Source: Streptomyces sp. SID12488
GTDB taxonomy: Bacteria; Actinomycetota; Actinomycetes; Streptomycetales; Streptomycetaceae
Assembly: GCF_010548275.1 (NCBI RefSeq)
Contig: NZ_JAAGLT010000010.1
Location: forward strand, 186,001-250,000
DNA: 64,000 nucleotides
Reading direction: 5' to 3'
Under the pieces are notes generated by a model. It was not told the origin of the DNA, searched no databases, and worked only from the letters and a program-made list of their open reading frames with translations. Every line of letters begins with the position of its first letter. Position 1 is the stretch's first letter. Made by a program: the position numbers and the translations under genes. Below are positions 44,158 to 53,178 of the stretch, piece after piece.

Positions 44158-44829
44158 TCACTCCCGGTCGGCGAAGGCGCTGGCTTCGAGGCTGCCGAGG
44201 AGGTCGGCAGGGTCCCGGTACACCGCCTGGGCGCCGGCGCCCTCCAGGTCCGCGCGTGGGATTCCGCCGGACAGTACCGCGAGGGGCGTCACCCCGTCCC
44301 GTAGGGCGGCCTCCATGTCCCAGACGGTGTCGCCGACGAACACGGCCCGTTCACTGGGCACACCGGCGAGCTCCCTGGCCTGCCGGACAGGGTCGGGGGC
44401 GGGTTTGCCCTGGTCGACGTCGTCTGCGCTGGCCGCCCCGAGGATTACCTCGTCCGCGCCGATGGCACGTCGCAGCGCGGAGAGTTCCGCGCCGCTCGCC
44501 GAGGTCGCCAGGACGATCTTCCAGCCCCGTCCGGCCAGCGTGCGCAGCAGGTCGCCCGCCGCGTCCAGCGCCGGCAGCCGCTCGAAGTACGTGGCGTAGA
44601 GGGCGTGGTGGGCCGCGACGACCTGTTCGTCGTCGCCGGTCGCGCGGTCGTCGCCGAGCAGGTGGTCCAGCAGGTCGCCGCCGCTGAGGCCGACGGCGCG
44701 GTGGATCTCCCGCATGGGGACATGGTGGCCGGCCTGCCGGAGCGCCTCCCACCAGGTGACGACATGCAGGTGATTGGTGTCGACGAGTGTTCCGTCGACG
44801 TCGAAGATCGCAGCGCGGTTCGTGGTCAT
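44158..44829 (-). CDS. HAD-superfamily hydrolase (phosphoglycolate-phosphatase-like)
   Basis: 223 aa. HAD motif I is FDVDGTLVDT with the nucleophile Asp10 and acid Asp12; motif II ATSASGAEL, motif III Lys in DVDQGKPAPDP and motif IV FVGDTVWDM follow. The cap domain is helical, as in subfamily I. It probably dephosphorylates a small sugar or glycolate phosphate. It lies 19 bp downstream of the F420-type oxidoreductase gene and likely shares its transcript. Confidence 0.88.
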   Translation of the reverse strand: MTTNRAAIFDVDGTLVDTNHLHVVTWWEALRQAGHHVPMREIHRAVGLSGGDLLDHLLGDDRATGDDEQVVAAHHALYATYFERLPALDAAGDLLRTLAGRGWKIVLATSASGAELSALRRAIGADEVILGAASADDVDQGKPAPDPVRQARELAGVPSERAVFVGDTVWDMEAALRDGVTPLAVLSGGIPRADLEGAGAQAVYRDPADLLGSLEASAFADRE

Positions 44830-44848
44830 GACGGTTGTCCTCGTCCTC

Positions 44849-45814
44849 TCACAGTTCACGCAGGGCGGGCAGCAGCTTCCGCTCGGCCCATTCCAGGTAC
44901 GGCTCCTGATGCTCGCCGCCGATCTGGACGAGGGCGACCTCGGTGAACCCCGCGTCGACGTACGGGCGTACGGCCTCGACGACCGCGTCCACGTCGTCGC
45001 CGCAGGGAATGGACCCGGCCACGTCCTCGGGCCGCACGAACTGGGTGGCGCCCTCGAACGCGGCGGGCCCGGGAAGTTCGGAGTTGACCGGCCAGCCGCC
45101 GCCGAACCAGCGGAACTGGTCGTGGGCGCGGGTGATCGCCGCGTCGCGGTCGGTGTCGTAACAGATGGGCAGCTGGCCGACCTTGGGCTTGCCCGCGCCG
45201 CCGTGCCGGTCGAACGCGGAGATCAGTTCCGACCGGGGTTCGGTGGCGATCAGCAAGTCGGCCAGGTGACCGGCGAGTTGGCACGAGCGGTCTCCCGAGA
45301 CGGCGACACCGATCGGCGGCGGCGCGTCGGGCAGGTCCCACAACCTGGCGTTCTCCACGTCGAAGTGGACGCCGTGGTGGTTGACGTTCTCCCCGGCGAA
45401 CAGCGACCGGATGATCTCCACGGCCTCCTCCAGCCTCTCCAGGCGGACGTGCGCGGCGGGCCAACCGCCGCCCACCACGTGCTCGTTGAGATTCTCCCCG
45501 GAGCCGAGACCCAGGCGGAAGCGCCCCTGGGAGAGGAGCTGCAGGGTGGCGGCCTTCTGGGCGACGACCGCCGGGTGGTAGCGGGTCGTCGGGCACGTCA
45601 CGTACGTCATCAGGGGAATGCGTTCGGTGGCCTGCGCGGCGGCACCCAGCACGCTCCACGCGTAGGGGGCGTGACCCTGGGACTCCAGCCAGGGGAAGTA
45701 GTGGTCGGACGTGACCGAGAAATCGAACCCGGCGCGTTCGGCGCCGACCACATGGCCCACGAGCTCCCGCGGGCCCGCCTGCTCGGTCATCATCGTGTAC
45801 CCGATCTGCACCAT
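44849..45814 (-). CDS. LLM-class F420-dependent oxidoreductase (TIGR03557-like)
   Basis: 321 aa. TIM-barrel luciferase-like family with TSDHYFPWLESQGHAPYAWS, RFRLGLGSGENLNEHVVGGG and SGDRSCQLAGHLADLL, typical of F420-dependent members such as glucose-6-phosphate dehydrogenase relatives. ATG 45814 is chosen because GAGGAG lies 9 nt upstream. An ATG 9 nt earlier touches that site. Substrate unknown. Confidence 0.87.
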   Translation of the reverse strand: MVQIGYTMMTEQAGPRELVGHVVGAERAGFDFSVTSDHYFPWLESQGHAPYAWSVLGAAAQATERIPLMTYVTCPTTRYHPAVVAQKAATLQLLSQGRFRLGLGSGENLNEHVVGGGWPAAHVRLERLEEAVEIIRSLFAGENVNHHGVHFDVENARLWDLPDAPPPIGVAVSGDRSCQLAGHLADLLIATEPRSELISAFDRHGGAGKPKVGQLPICYDTDRDAAITRAHDQFRWFGGGWPVNSELPGPAAFEGATQFVRPEDVAGSIPCGDDVDAVVEAVRPYVDAGFTEVALVQIGGEHQEPYLEWAERKLLPALREL

Positions 45815-46075
45815 GGCGCTCATCTCCTCGTAGGCAGGGATCGTGAGAGGACGGTCTTTCGTCCCGTCACCGCTTCGCCGTGAGCCGCAGGTCGGCCTCC
45901 TTCTCCTGTGTCTCCCGACACGGGGCCGCACACGGGGCCGCACACGGCCCGACCAGAGCTTTCGCTTCCTCGCGCAGGGTGGGCGTCAGGCGCGGGTACC
46001 CCGACGGTCGGCGATGATTCGGACCTCGGCGCCGTAGACGTGGACGCCACCGGTGGGCCTGGCGGGCACGGCGAA

Positions 46076-46108
46076 GGGCGGGTACCGGCAGAACGCCGGT
46101 ACCCGCCC
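46076..46108 (-). terminator. Terminator after the PRC-barrel gene
   Basis: GGGCGGGTACCGGC and its 14-bp perfect complement enclose a 5-nt loop, 27 bp past the PRC-barrel stop. The rest of 45815-46135 shows only a GGGGCCGCACAC triplication near 45920 and no gene. Confidence 0.8.
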
Positions 46109-46135
46109 TCGTGTGCTGTGGAGTGACGGTCGAGC

Positions 46136-46486
46136 TCAGGCTCGGCGGTCTCCGTAGTAGCCGCCGACCTGCTCGTGGTAGCCGGGGTCACCGACGTGCT
46201 TGTCCTTGTCGAACTCGGGGGAGTTCTTGATCTCGTCCTTGGTACGGCTGACATGGATCGTCTGCTCCGCGACATCAATGGACGAGATGACACCGGCAGG
46301 AAGCAGAACCTGCTTGCCGAAGATCCACACTCCGGTGTCGACGACGATGTACGCGGCCCCGACGTCCTCGGAGTGCTTGTCGACCTTGCCGATCGAGCCG
46401 TCGCTCGCCTCGACCTTGAATCCAGTCAGGTCCGTGCCCGTCTGGTGGCCCGTCTCGGCCTGGTAACCCCACATGTTGTCCGTCAT
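46136..46486 (-). CDS. PRC-barrel domain protein
   Basis: 116 aa. A PRC-barrel (FKVEASDGSIGKVDKHSEDV, AYIVVDTGVWIFGKQVLLPA) spans most of the length, with a charged tail (EFDKDKHVGDPGYHEQVGG). PRC barrels mediate protein or RNA contacts and occur in many stress-related actinobacterial proteins. The ATG has a GGGGAGG site. It may share a transcript with the microprotein gene 285 bp upstream. Confidence 0.85.
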   Translation of the reverse strand: MTDNMWGYQAETGHQTGTDLTGFKVEASDGSIGKVDKHSEDVGAAYIVVDTGVWIFGKQVLLPAGVISSIDVAEQTIHVSRTKDEIKNSPEFDKDKHVGDPGYHEQVGGYYGDRRA

Positions 46487-46702
46487 ACGAAAACCTCCCC
46501 TTGCCGTACGTGAATTCCGAGGAAGCCCGTCCGATATCTCAGTGGGCGTCCCTCGGTAGGTCGAGTGCCCACTGTTTCCCGTCCCACACAACTTGTTTTT
46601 CTGCCTGCACATCCGTAGGCACGACGCCCAATGTGAAGGGCGAATCCGGCGCCGACCAAAATCAGGATGCGGAGAGGTGAGGAGAGGATAGGCGAGGTGA
46701 GA

Positions 46703-46726
46703 GAATCAACACAGCCATGTTGATTC
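46703..46726. promoter_or_regulatory. Perfect 9-bp inverted repeat
   Basis: GAATCAACA-N6-TGTTGATTC lies between the 24-aa microprotein (46 bp past its stop) and the PRC-barrel gene. It is AT-rich for this genome. It could be an operator of the PRC gene or a terminator of the microprotein. Confidence 0.5.
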
Positions 46727-46771
46727 CCGTTTTCGAGGTCATGGCTGCTCATGCGGCACGAGTGGCACGGT

Positions 46772-46846
46772 TCAGCGGCGGCGCAGCATCAGGACGACAG
46801 CGACGATGACAATGATGACGACGACGGTACCCAGACCTATGTACAT
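46772..46846 (-). CDS. 24-residue single-helix membrane microprotein
   Basis: The frame reads MYIGLGTVVVIIVIVAVVLM then LRRR and a stop: one hydrophobic helix with a positive C-terminal anchor. An AAGGAA ribosome site lies at the right distance. Small hydrophobic proteins of this kind are common and conserved in Streptomyces. The neighbouring PRC-barrel gene suggests a stress or envelope role, but function is unknown. Confidence 0.65.
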   Translation of the reverse strand: MYIGLGTVVVIIVIVAVVLMLRRR

Positions 46847-47008
46847 GAGCTTTTCCTTCCCTCAGGGAGCGGCACCCATCGGTGCCACACAGGGCCGAGT
46901 ACCCCCGTCAAATCCTTTCAGCCCGCCCCAGTTGAGCCTGTTGCTCTGCTGTGACATTTACCGGACTACTGCCCGTCACTGAATTCCCCAGTTGCACAAA
47001 CCAGGGAA

Positions 47009-47965
47009 TCATGCGGCCGGCGTCTCGCCTGTCTTGTCCGCGACCCCGACATCCAGTAGCGCCTCGTCCGCCGAGCCCAGGAAGTCGAGGGACTTCTTGT
47101 CGAAGACCCAGACCGTGCGGCCCTCGCGCTCCTTGAAACTCAGGCCGATGCCGGATCGGCCGCTGTAGTCCTTGGCATCGGTGACGACCGAGACGCCCGG
47201 GATCTTCGCCGCCGCGCGGTAGAGCGCGGCGTCCAGTTCGGGCAGGAGCATGGCGTCGGGCAGCATGTCGCCGATCTTCTCCAGCGCCGCGCTCTCCCTG
47301 GTGGTCCGCCCCTCCCCCTTCGTGCCGGCGTAGATCTTCTCCAGCAGCGAATCGGGGTCGGTGGGCAGCGCCTGAAGCTCACGGAACGTGGTGACGTTCG
47401 GGTCAGGGCTCAGCTTCATGTCGTGAGTGCCCTTCGAGTACGAGGAGAGCGGGTCCCGGTGCCGGAACGGCGGACCCACCAGCACCGTGATACGGCGCAG
47501 TCCCGCGCGCTTGCCGTCGACGGCGGTCCAACTCGCTTCGCGCAGGATCCGGATGTCCTTCTCCGAGAACTTCATGGAGCCCTGAGTGCGGACATAGACG
47601 TACTGGTCGTCTCTGACGGGCACGGACTTCTTCGTGGCGGCGACCTCGGCGATGCGATTGAGGAGGTCGACCGCGTCCGCGTCGGTCGTGGCGGTCCTGG
47701 ATCCGACGGTGCCGGAAAGGACCGCGGCGACGATCGCCGCGGCCGTGGCGAGGGGTACGGCGACGACAGCGAACCGGCGACGGGGGGCGCGCGCTCGCCG
47801 GCCGGGTGCCGTCGCGATGTCCGGGAGTTTCGGGAGTTCCGGGGCTCGTTCGGTGAGTTCTCTCATCAGAAGGTCCTTCAGCAGGTCGTGGCGGTCGCTT
47901 GTCAGGACCGGCTCACCCGGGCTCGGCAGCAGCCTGGCCAGTTCCTCGCGCTCTTCGGGGTTCAT
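47009..47965 (-). CDS. CU044_5270-family membrane protein (sigma-factor partner)
   Basis: 318 aa. The cytoplasmic N-terminus (MNPEEREELARLLPSPGEPV) is followed by a single membrane helix near residues 62-80 (FAVVAVPLATAAAIVAAVLS) and a large extracellular domain with DQYVYVRTQGSMKF and RDPLSSYSKG. Such proteins sit immediately downstream of ECF-type sigma factor genes, here with a 4-bp overlap. An anti-sigma or sensor role is inferred from that context only. Confidence 0.82.
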   Translation of the reverse strand: MNPEEREELARLLPSPGEPVLTSDRHDLLKDLLMRELTERAPELPKLPDIATAPGRRARAPRRRFAVVAVPLATAAAIVAAVLSGTVGSRTATTDADAVDLLNRIAEVAATKKSVPVRDDQYVYVRTQGSMKFSEKDIRILREASWTAVDGKRAGLRRITVLVGPPFRHRDPLSSYSKGTHDMKLSPDPNVTTFRELQALPTDPDSLLEKIYAGTKGEGRTTRESAALEKIGDMLPDAMLLPELDAALYRAAAKIPGVSVVTDAKDYSGRSGIGLSFKEREGRTVWVFDKKSLDFLGSADEALLDVGVADKTGETPAA

Positions 47966-48768
47966 CGGTGCTTCTCCTGAGTCGACCGGGCCGTTTCGGG
48001 ACGGCCACCCGGTACCTGTCCGGTGCGCGGGCCGAGTCCCGACTTTTCCTGCTGAGGTTGAACACCGGTTATCGCGGCGGCACTTGGCTTCCCCGGATAC
48101 CTGGCCGGCTGCCCGGCGGGCGTGCGCCGGGCCAACTCCGCCTCCGACAACGTCCGTAGACGCTGCCTCGCCCGGGCGAGCCGCGACCGTACGGTGCTCG
48201 CCGGCACGCCGAGGGCCTCGCCTGCCGCCGCGTAGCTCAGCCCCGACCAGACGCACAGTGCGAACACTTCACGCTCGGCTCTGCGCAGCCTGCCGAGCGC
48301 GGTACGCGCGGCAGCGAGCCGCTCGGCCTTTTCCATGCGCCCGACGACGTCGTCGGCGAAGTCGGGCAGGGTGTCACGGTCCGCCGGGCGGTCGGGGAGC
48401 CGGGCGAGCGCGGCGCTGTGCCGGCGGGTGGCGCGGCGTGTGTTGCGCAGAACGTTGGTGGCGATGCCGTACAACCAGGGGCGCAGTCCGTCGCCGTCGG
48501 GCACGTCGGCGTCTTCGTCCGGGGCCGCGTCGTCGGGTCTCAGCTTCTCCCTGAGCCGCCAGGCTTCCAGGAAGGTCAGGGACACCACTTCCTCCGCGGT
48601 GCCCCGGTCTGCCGACAGGCGGGCGGCATGACCGTAGACGGCCCGGGCATGCGCGCCGAACAGTTCGGCGAAGGCTTCCGGATCGCCGGCGCGGATCCGG
48701 TCACGCAGGGAAAGTTCCACAACCAGCCCTGTCCGCTCGGCACTTGTCGTCTCTGTGGCGACGATCAC
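47962..48768 (-). CDS. ECF-type RNA polymerase sigma factor
   Basis: About 268 aa. Sigma region 2 is FAELFGAHARAVYGHAARLS with AEEVVSLTFLEAWR, and region 4 is REVFALCVWSGLSYAAAGEA with ASTVRSRLARARQRL. A ~60-residue disordered tail follows. GTG 48768 is the annotated limit but its spacing to GGAGGA is long; a GTG about 14-16 codons in (before ELSLRDRI) is an alternative. It is translationally coupled to the CU044_5270-type partner. Confidence 0.88.
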   Translation of the reverse strand: MIVATETTSAERTGLVVELSLRDRIRAGDPEAFAELFGAHARAVYGHAARLSADRGTAEEVVSLTFLEAWRLREKLRPDDAAPDEDADVPDGDGLRPWLYGIATNVLRNTRRATRRHSAALARLPDRPADRDTLPDFADDVVGRMEKAERLAAARTALGRLRRAEREVFALCVWSGLSYAAAGEALGVPASTVRSRLARARQRLRTLSEAELARRTPAGQPARYPGKPSAAAITGVQPQQEKSGLGPRTGQVPGGRPETARSTQEKHR

Positions 48769-48876
48769 ATCACGAGCGGATCCTCCGACTCGCCTCGTGT
48801 GCGAACGCCCACGACGGAACGCATGTGAGGGCCCCCGACACGAAGGGCCTACACATGCGGTCTCAGTTCACGCGGA

Positions 48877-48947
48877 CGGTCAGCCGGTCAGCCGGTCAGC
48901 CGGTCAGCCGGTCAGCCGGTCAGCCGGTCAGCCGGTCAGCCGGTCAG
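48877..48947. repeat. Eight perfect copies (plus partial ninth) of an 8-bp repeat
   Basis: CGGTCAGC is repeated head to tail. It lies in the 342-bp gene-free gap 48769-49110, about 110-180 bp upstream of the sigma factor start and downstream of the zinc-ribbon gene. A GAACAGGCAG duplication follows at about 48961-48981. Confidence 0.95.
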
Positions 48948-49110
48948 GGCACGATGGGCAGGAACAGGCAGGAACAGGCAGGAGCCGAATCGTCCGCCGG
49001 TGCGGATGGTGTGCGTGCCGGCGTTCCGGGTGGGCAGTTCGCTCGTTCCGGGGCTGGCTCGCAGAGCCGTCGAGCCATGAGCCGTAGAGCCGTTCGCGGT
49101 TGGTGCCCGG

Positions 49111-50646
49111 TCAGCCCCGCTGGAAGAACTCCACCTCCCCGACGGCCAGTTGACGTCCCGAGGTCAGGCCGACGGGTGAGCGCAGGGTCAGGCGTACCGT
49201 CTTCACGTCGCTGATCCCGGTGGGGTTCGGCTGGAAGCCCGGTTTGTCGCTGAGGGTGAGCCGTTTGTTCTGCTTCTCGCCGTCCGACATCGTCACCTCC
49301 ATGTCCACCTGGAGTGCGCGTGCCTGACCGCGGTAGTCCTCCGGGTTCGCGGACGGGCCGTTGGTGATGACGATGTCGACCATCCGGAACGGCTTGCCGA
49401 AGGTGTAGGTCACCGAGGCGCCGGGCGCGGGCGCGCCCCAGTAGCTGTTGCTCAGTCCGTCCGTGGTGTTCTTCGCCGGGTGCCCGGGGACCTCGGCGCT
49501 CGCCCTGATGCCCACCGGGGTCACGGGCTTGGGCTTGCCCAGTTTGTCCCGGGTGTCCTCGAACAGGGCGCGTCCGGCGGGGAGCAGCAGGAGAGCGCCG
49601 GCGCACAGTGCCACCACTACGGCCAGGATCACCAGAAGCCGTACCGCCCTGCCCGAACTCGCCCTCACCCGACGGCGGAACGGCCACACGGTCCGCCACC
49701 ACGGCAGCGGTTCGGGCTTCGCGGCGGGATTCAGCGCGGTCGCGCAACGTCGGCAGAACCGGCGGCCGGGCGGGTTGGGCGTGCCGCAGGAGGGGCAGGG
49801 CGGGCCCACCACTTCGTCGGGGGCCTCTGCGGGGCGTACGACCGGGCGGGGAGCCACCGGCTTCGCGGGGCGTACGGGCTGGATAGCGGTGGGGGCGGGG
49901 GCGGTAGTTGCCGTGTCGGAGGTGGGGGCGGCCGGGGGGCGGGGGCCCGGCGAGTTCCGAGGGGCCGGAGCGGGTGGGGTGGCCGGAGCAGGCCTGGTTA
50001 CAGGGGCAGGGCGGGTGACCGGGGTCGCGGACGCCGTGCTCGTGCGGGAGTCCTCGCGAGAGGTCGGCCCGGGAGCGGGAACGGGAACGGGAACGGAGGG
50101 CTCGGCGTCGGCATCGTCGGGGCCGGGGTCGGGACGGGGTACGGGACTTGCCGTCTCCCCGTACTGGCCGGAGATGGTCCCGGAGCCCTCACCCCCATCC
50201 CCGTCCCCATTGTCATTGCCATCCTCGCCGCGGCGGCGGCCCGTCAGCCGGGTGCGCAGCGACGAACCGCGGGCGGGCGCGGCGGGCGTCGGCTCCTCGG
50301 CCGGGGGCGACGAGGGCGCCGGAGTGGTGGTCGGCGGAGCGGCCTCGGGCTGGGAGGCATCCGGGGCGGCCGGGGATTCGGCAGGTGTGCTCGGGGCCGA
50401 CGGCTCCGGAGCCGTGGGTCGGGGCACACTCGTGACCGGCGGCTCCGTGGGCGTACTCGGTGCCGACTGGTCCGTCGGCGTTGCCGAAGTCGACGCGTTC
50501 GAAGACGGCGTACCCGAGGACGGCGTGCCCGAGGACGGCGTGCCCGAGGACGACGTGCTGTCCGACCACCCCAGGTACGACCCGCAGTTGCCGCAGAAGT
50601 CGTCCGTGGGGCCGTTGGACGCCCCGCACGTGGGACATGCGCGCAT
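49111..50646 (-). CDS. Zinc-ribbon membrane protein of the CIS locus (possible CisA-like tether)
   Basis: 511 aa. Order: N-terminal zinc ribbon (CPTCGASNGPTDDFCGNCGS), a ~230-residue Ser/Thr/Pro/Gly-rich disordered region with SSGTPSSGTPS repeats, a second zinc ribbon (CPSCGTPNPPGRRFCRRC), one membrane helix (LLVILAVVVALCAGALLLLP) and a C-terminal beta-sandwich of discoidin-like type (NTTDGLSNSYWGAPA... VGEVEFFQRG). It begins 4 bp after the tail protein I gene, as part of the CIS operon. By position and membrane helix it is the likely counterpart of CisA, reported to attach Streptomyces CIS particles to the membrane. Confidence 0.75.
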   Translation of the reverse strand: MRACPTCGASNGPTDDFCGNCGSYLGWSDSTSSSGTPSSGTPSSGTPSSNASTSATPTDQSAPSTPTEPPVTSVPRPTAPEPSAPSTPAESPAAPDASQPEAAPPTTTPAPSSPPAEEPTPAAPARGSSLRTRLTGRRRGEDGNDNGDGDGGEGSGTISGQYGETASPVPRPDPGPDDADAEPSVPVPVPAPGPTSREDSRTSTASATPVTRPAPVTRPAPATPPAPAPRNSPGPRPPAAPTSDTATTAPAPTAIQPVRPAKPVAPRPVVRPAEAPDEVVGPPCPSCGTPNPPGRRFCRRCATALNPAAKPEPLPWWRTVWPFRRRVRASSGRAVRLLVILAVVVALCAGALLLLPAGRALFEDTRDKLGKPKPVTPVGIRASAEVPGHPAKNTTDGLSNSYWGAPAPGASVTYTFGKPFRMVDIVITNGPSANPEDYRGQARALQVDMEVTMSDGEKQNKRLTLSDKPGFQPNPTGISDVKTVRLTLRSPVGLTSGRQLAVGEVEFFQRG

Positions 50647-50650
50647 GACG

Positions 50651-51217
50651 TCACCTCCCTTCGTCGGTGGGCGGGCCGGGCAGGATCTCCACCCGGCAGA
50701 CGGTGTGCACCGGGCACATGGCCCGGACGACCTCGTGGACCTTGCTCTCGTCCACCCGGGCCTCGCGGTCCGGCCATACCCGGACCAGGGTCTCGGCGGG
50801 GGGCTCGGGCGGCAGGTCGGCGCCGGCGGTGCTCGACCACGCCGCGCCGCCGTCCCCGCTCACCTCGGCGTGCACGCCGAGCGCGAGCCGCAGGCCCTCG
50901 ACCAGGCCTCGCCTGGTGCCGCGCCACCGGTGCAGTTCCACCGCGCGGACGACCGCCTCGCGGCGCAGCTCCACCGGCCACTGCGGGTGGTCCGCGGCGC
51001 CGACCCAGGACGCCAGGTAGGCCAGGAAGTCACTCGGAGCCACCCGTGCGTCGAAGTAGGCGGGCAGGTTGTCGAGGGTCGCGAACACCGGGGCGAGGAC
51101 GGTGTCGAGGCCGGCCGTGAACCGCTGCGCGAAGTCGTCGTCGGCGTACAGGGCAGGCAGTTGCCCGCCGATCGGGTACTGGCTGGGCAGGCCGGGTACG
51201 GCGGCGCGGCTGCTCAT
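50651..51217 (-). CDS. CIS baseplate phage tail protein I
   Basis: 188 aa. It begins LPSQYPIGGQLPALYADDDF and has LPAYFDARVAPSDFLAYLAS and RWRGTRRGLVEGLRLAL, the pattern of P2 gpI/TIGR02242 baseplate proteins found in contractile injection systems. The ATG at 51217 overlaps the gpJ-like stop by 4 bp. The much longer frame to 52702 is the antisense-biased shadow of gpJ. Confidence 0.85.
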   Translation of the reverse strand: MSSRAAVPGLPSQYPIGGQLPALYADDDFAQRFTAGLDTVLAPVFATLDNLPAYFDARVAPSDFLAYLASWVGAADHPQWPVELRREAVVRAVELHRWRGTRRGLVEGLRLALGVHAEVSGDGGAAWSSTAGADLPPEPPAETLVRVWPDREARVDESKVHEVVRAMCPVHTVCRVEILPGPPTDEGR

Positions 51218-53178
51218 CCCCGGGCCGCCGGCTGCTCCATGGCCGTGACGACCACCTGGTGCTGGTAGGAGAAGACCAGCGCCCCCGCCGCGACGTCGAT
51301 GCGGTCCGACGGTGCTCCGCGCCGACCGGTGATCGGGTCGGCGGCGAACAGCAGGATCTCCTCCACCAGCGCGTTGCCGGTGGCGCGTTGGAGGACGCCG
51401 AAGACGTCGCCGTACTGGACCGGCCGCCCGAAGGGCCACCCGGTGCCGTCCGGACCGCCGTGCAGCGGGTTGAGGTGCCGGAACAGTGCGGCGAGCGCCG
51501 CGTCGCGTACCCGGTCGGTGTCGCCCGGGGCCGCCGCGAGCCGGGCCACCACGGTGACGCCCTGGTAGGCCGGCGGCTCCACGACGAGGCGGGTGCCGAT
51601 CAGGCGCCGTTCGTCGAGGCTCGAAGTGATCGCTCGGAGCACCTGGTCGGAGGGGATCAACTGCTCGAAGCGGAGCCGGTCGTCGCCCTCGTCGGCCACC
51701 GCGTCGGGGACGACCAGGACGCGTACCGCGCCCGGGCCGTCCGCCGCGGGCAGACAGCGGACCCGGCGTACCGAGGGTGCCGCCTGGCGGCTGATGATCT
51801 CGTAGTCCTCGGCGGTCACCGCGCGTTCCTGCATCCGCAGCGCGTCCGGTGCCCGCAGCTTGGCGTTGTCGATGGTCTCGCCGGCGACGCCGCCGCGCGC
51901 CGCCTCCCGGTTGACGACCCGGGCGACGTAGGGAACGGAGCTGCGGAGGACCGAGATCGACCCTCGGGCGACGTTGCCCGCCGGGCCGCCGCCGGTGCGG
52001 TAGCGGGCCACCCGTATCCGGGCGCCCTTGGGCGGCACGGCACCGCACTGCCGTAGCGTGCCGTCCGGCTCGCGCAGCACCGGCGGGAAGCCGAACTCGC
52101 CGGTGGTGGCGTCGACACGGACGTGCCGGTCGGCGGGGCCGGAGCGGCCGAAGTGCTCCACCACCTCCCAGCGCTGCCAGCCCTCCTCCGAGGACACCTC
52201 CACCACGGGGGGCTCGCCATCGAGGAGGACCGGCGGGCGGCCGATCCGGAACGTCTGCCCGGAGACCCCTTCCGAGGTGCCGAGCGGTACGTCGGTCTCG
52301 GTCTCGGCATGCTCGACGGACATGGTGCCGCCCACGGTGAACACCGCCGCCTCGCGCACCGTCGGGGACTGCGAGTAGAACGGCTGGCCCGGTTCCGCCT
52401 CGGTGACGCGGCAGCGCAGCCAGCCGGCCCGGTTCCCGCCGATCACCGACGCCGTGTGCCCGGCCGGTACGTACACGATGACCTCGCCGGGCCGGTTCAG
52501 GCCGCCGGTGGTGTCCTCGCCGGTCTCGCACACCTGCCAGCCGCCGCCGGCCCACGCCTCCCACACCAGCGGGGGCTGGCGCGGGTCCACGCCGATGCCC
52601 TCGACACGGCTGTCCAGTTGTACGACGACCACGCAGCGCGGTACCGCCGTCGGCAGACCGAACAGCAGCGCGTCGCCCGGCTCCGGTGCGGGCTGGAAGC
52701 ACGGTACGTCGCCGGCCTCGGCGAGCGTCCTGGTCCGGTCGGTCTGCTCACCGGTCCGGGGCGCGGTCACCAGGCGTATCAACTCGCTGGGCACGATGCG
52801 TAGTTCGTCCGCGGTGGTGAACACCACGGCCTCGTCGCCCTCGCCGCCCGCGGTGGTCACCTCGGTGCCCGGGGTCAGTGTCACCGTGTCGGGCTGCGGC
52901 GCCGACAGCCAGAAGTCGACCTCGGCCGTGGCGGCGGCCGGCGGATAGAGCCGGATGCCCAACAGGTCGAGGAACGCTGTGTAGTTCTTGTCCGGGACCC
53001 GGTTCAGCCGGTACAGCAGCTGGTCCACGAGGTAGGCGAACGTCTCGATCAGGGTGACGCCCGGGTCGGAGACGTTGTGGTCGGTCCACTCCGGGGCGCG
53101 CTGCTGCACGTACCGCTTCGCCTCGTCGACGAGTTGCTGGAACCGCCGGTCGTCCAGGTTGGGGGAGGGCAGGGCCAT
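51214..53178 (-). CDS. CIS baseplate wedge protein (gpJ/TIGR02243-like)
   Basis: 654 aa. N-terminus LPSPNLDDRRFQQLVDEAKR, then PEWTDHNVSDPGVTLIETFA, the hallmark of putative baseplate assembly proteins. The middle holds beta-rich inserts, and LRAPDALRMQERAVTAEDYE is the conserved gpJ-like block. It forms the baseplate wedge with gp25 and gpI. It is coupled to both neighbours by overlapping stop/start codons. Confidence 0.9.
   Translation of the reverse strand: MALPSPNLDDRRFQQLVDEAKRYVQQRAPEWTDHNVSDPGVTLIETFAYLVDQLLYRLNRVPDKNYTAFLDLLGIRLYPPAAATAEVDFWLSAPQPDTVTLTPGTEVTTAGGEGDEAVVFTTADELRIVPSELIRLVTAPRTGEQTDRTRTLAEAGDVPCFQPAPEPGDALLFGLPTAVPRCVVVVQLDSRVEGIGVDPRQPPLVWEAWAGGGWQVCETGEDTTGGLNRPGEVIVYVPAGHTASVIGGNRAGWLRCRVTEAEPGQPFYSQSPTVREAAVFTVGGTMSVEHAETETDVPLGTSEGVSGQTFRIGRPPVLLDGEPPVVEVSSEEGWQRWEVVEHFGRSGPADRHVRVDATTGEFGFPPVLREPDGTLRQCGAVPPKGARIRVARYRTGGGPAGNVARGSISVLRSSVPYVARVVNREAARGGVAGETIDNAKLRAPDALRMQERAVTAEDYEIISRQAAPSVRRVRCLPAADGPGAVRVLVVPDAVADEGDDRLRFEQLIPSDQVLRAITSSLDERRLIGTRLVVEPPAYQGVTVVARLAAAPGDTDRVRDAALAALFRHLNPLHGGPDGTGWPFGRPVQYGDVFGVLQRATGNALVEEILLFAADPITGRRGAPSDRIDVAAGALVFSYQHQVVVTAMEQPAARG

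Noticed and set aside
48877..48947. CRISPR array
   Set aside because: The units are 8 bp with no spacers and no cas genes; it is a simple tandem repeat.
50651..52702. 683-aa frame covering tail protein I and most of gpJ in another frame
   Set aside because: Only the last 188 codons (from 51217) have homology; the rest is the off-frame of gpJ.
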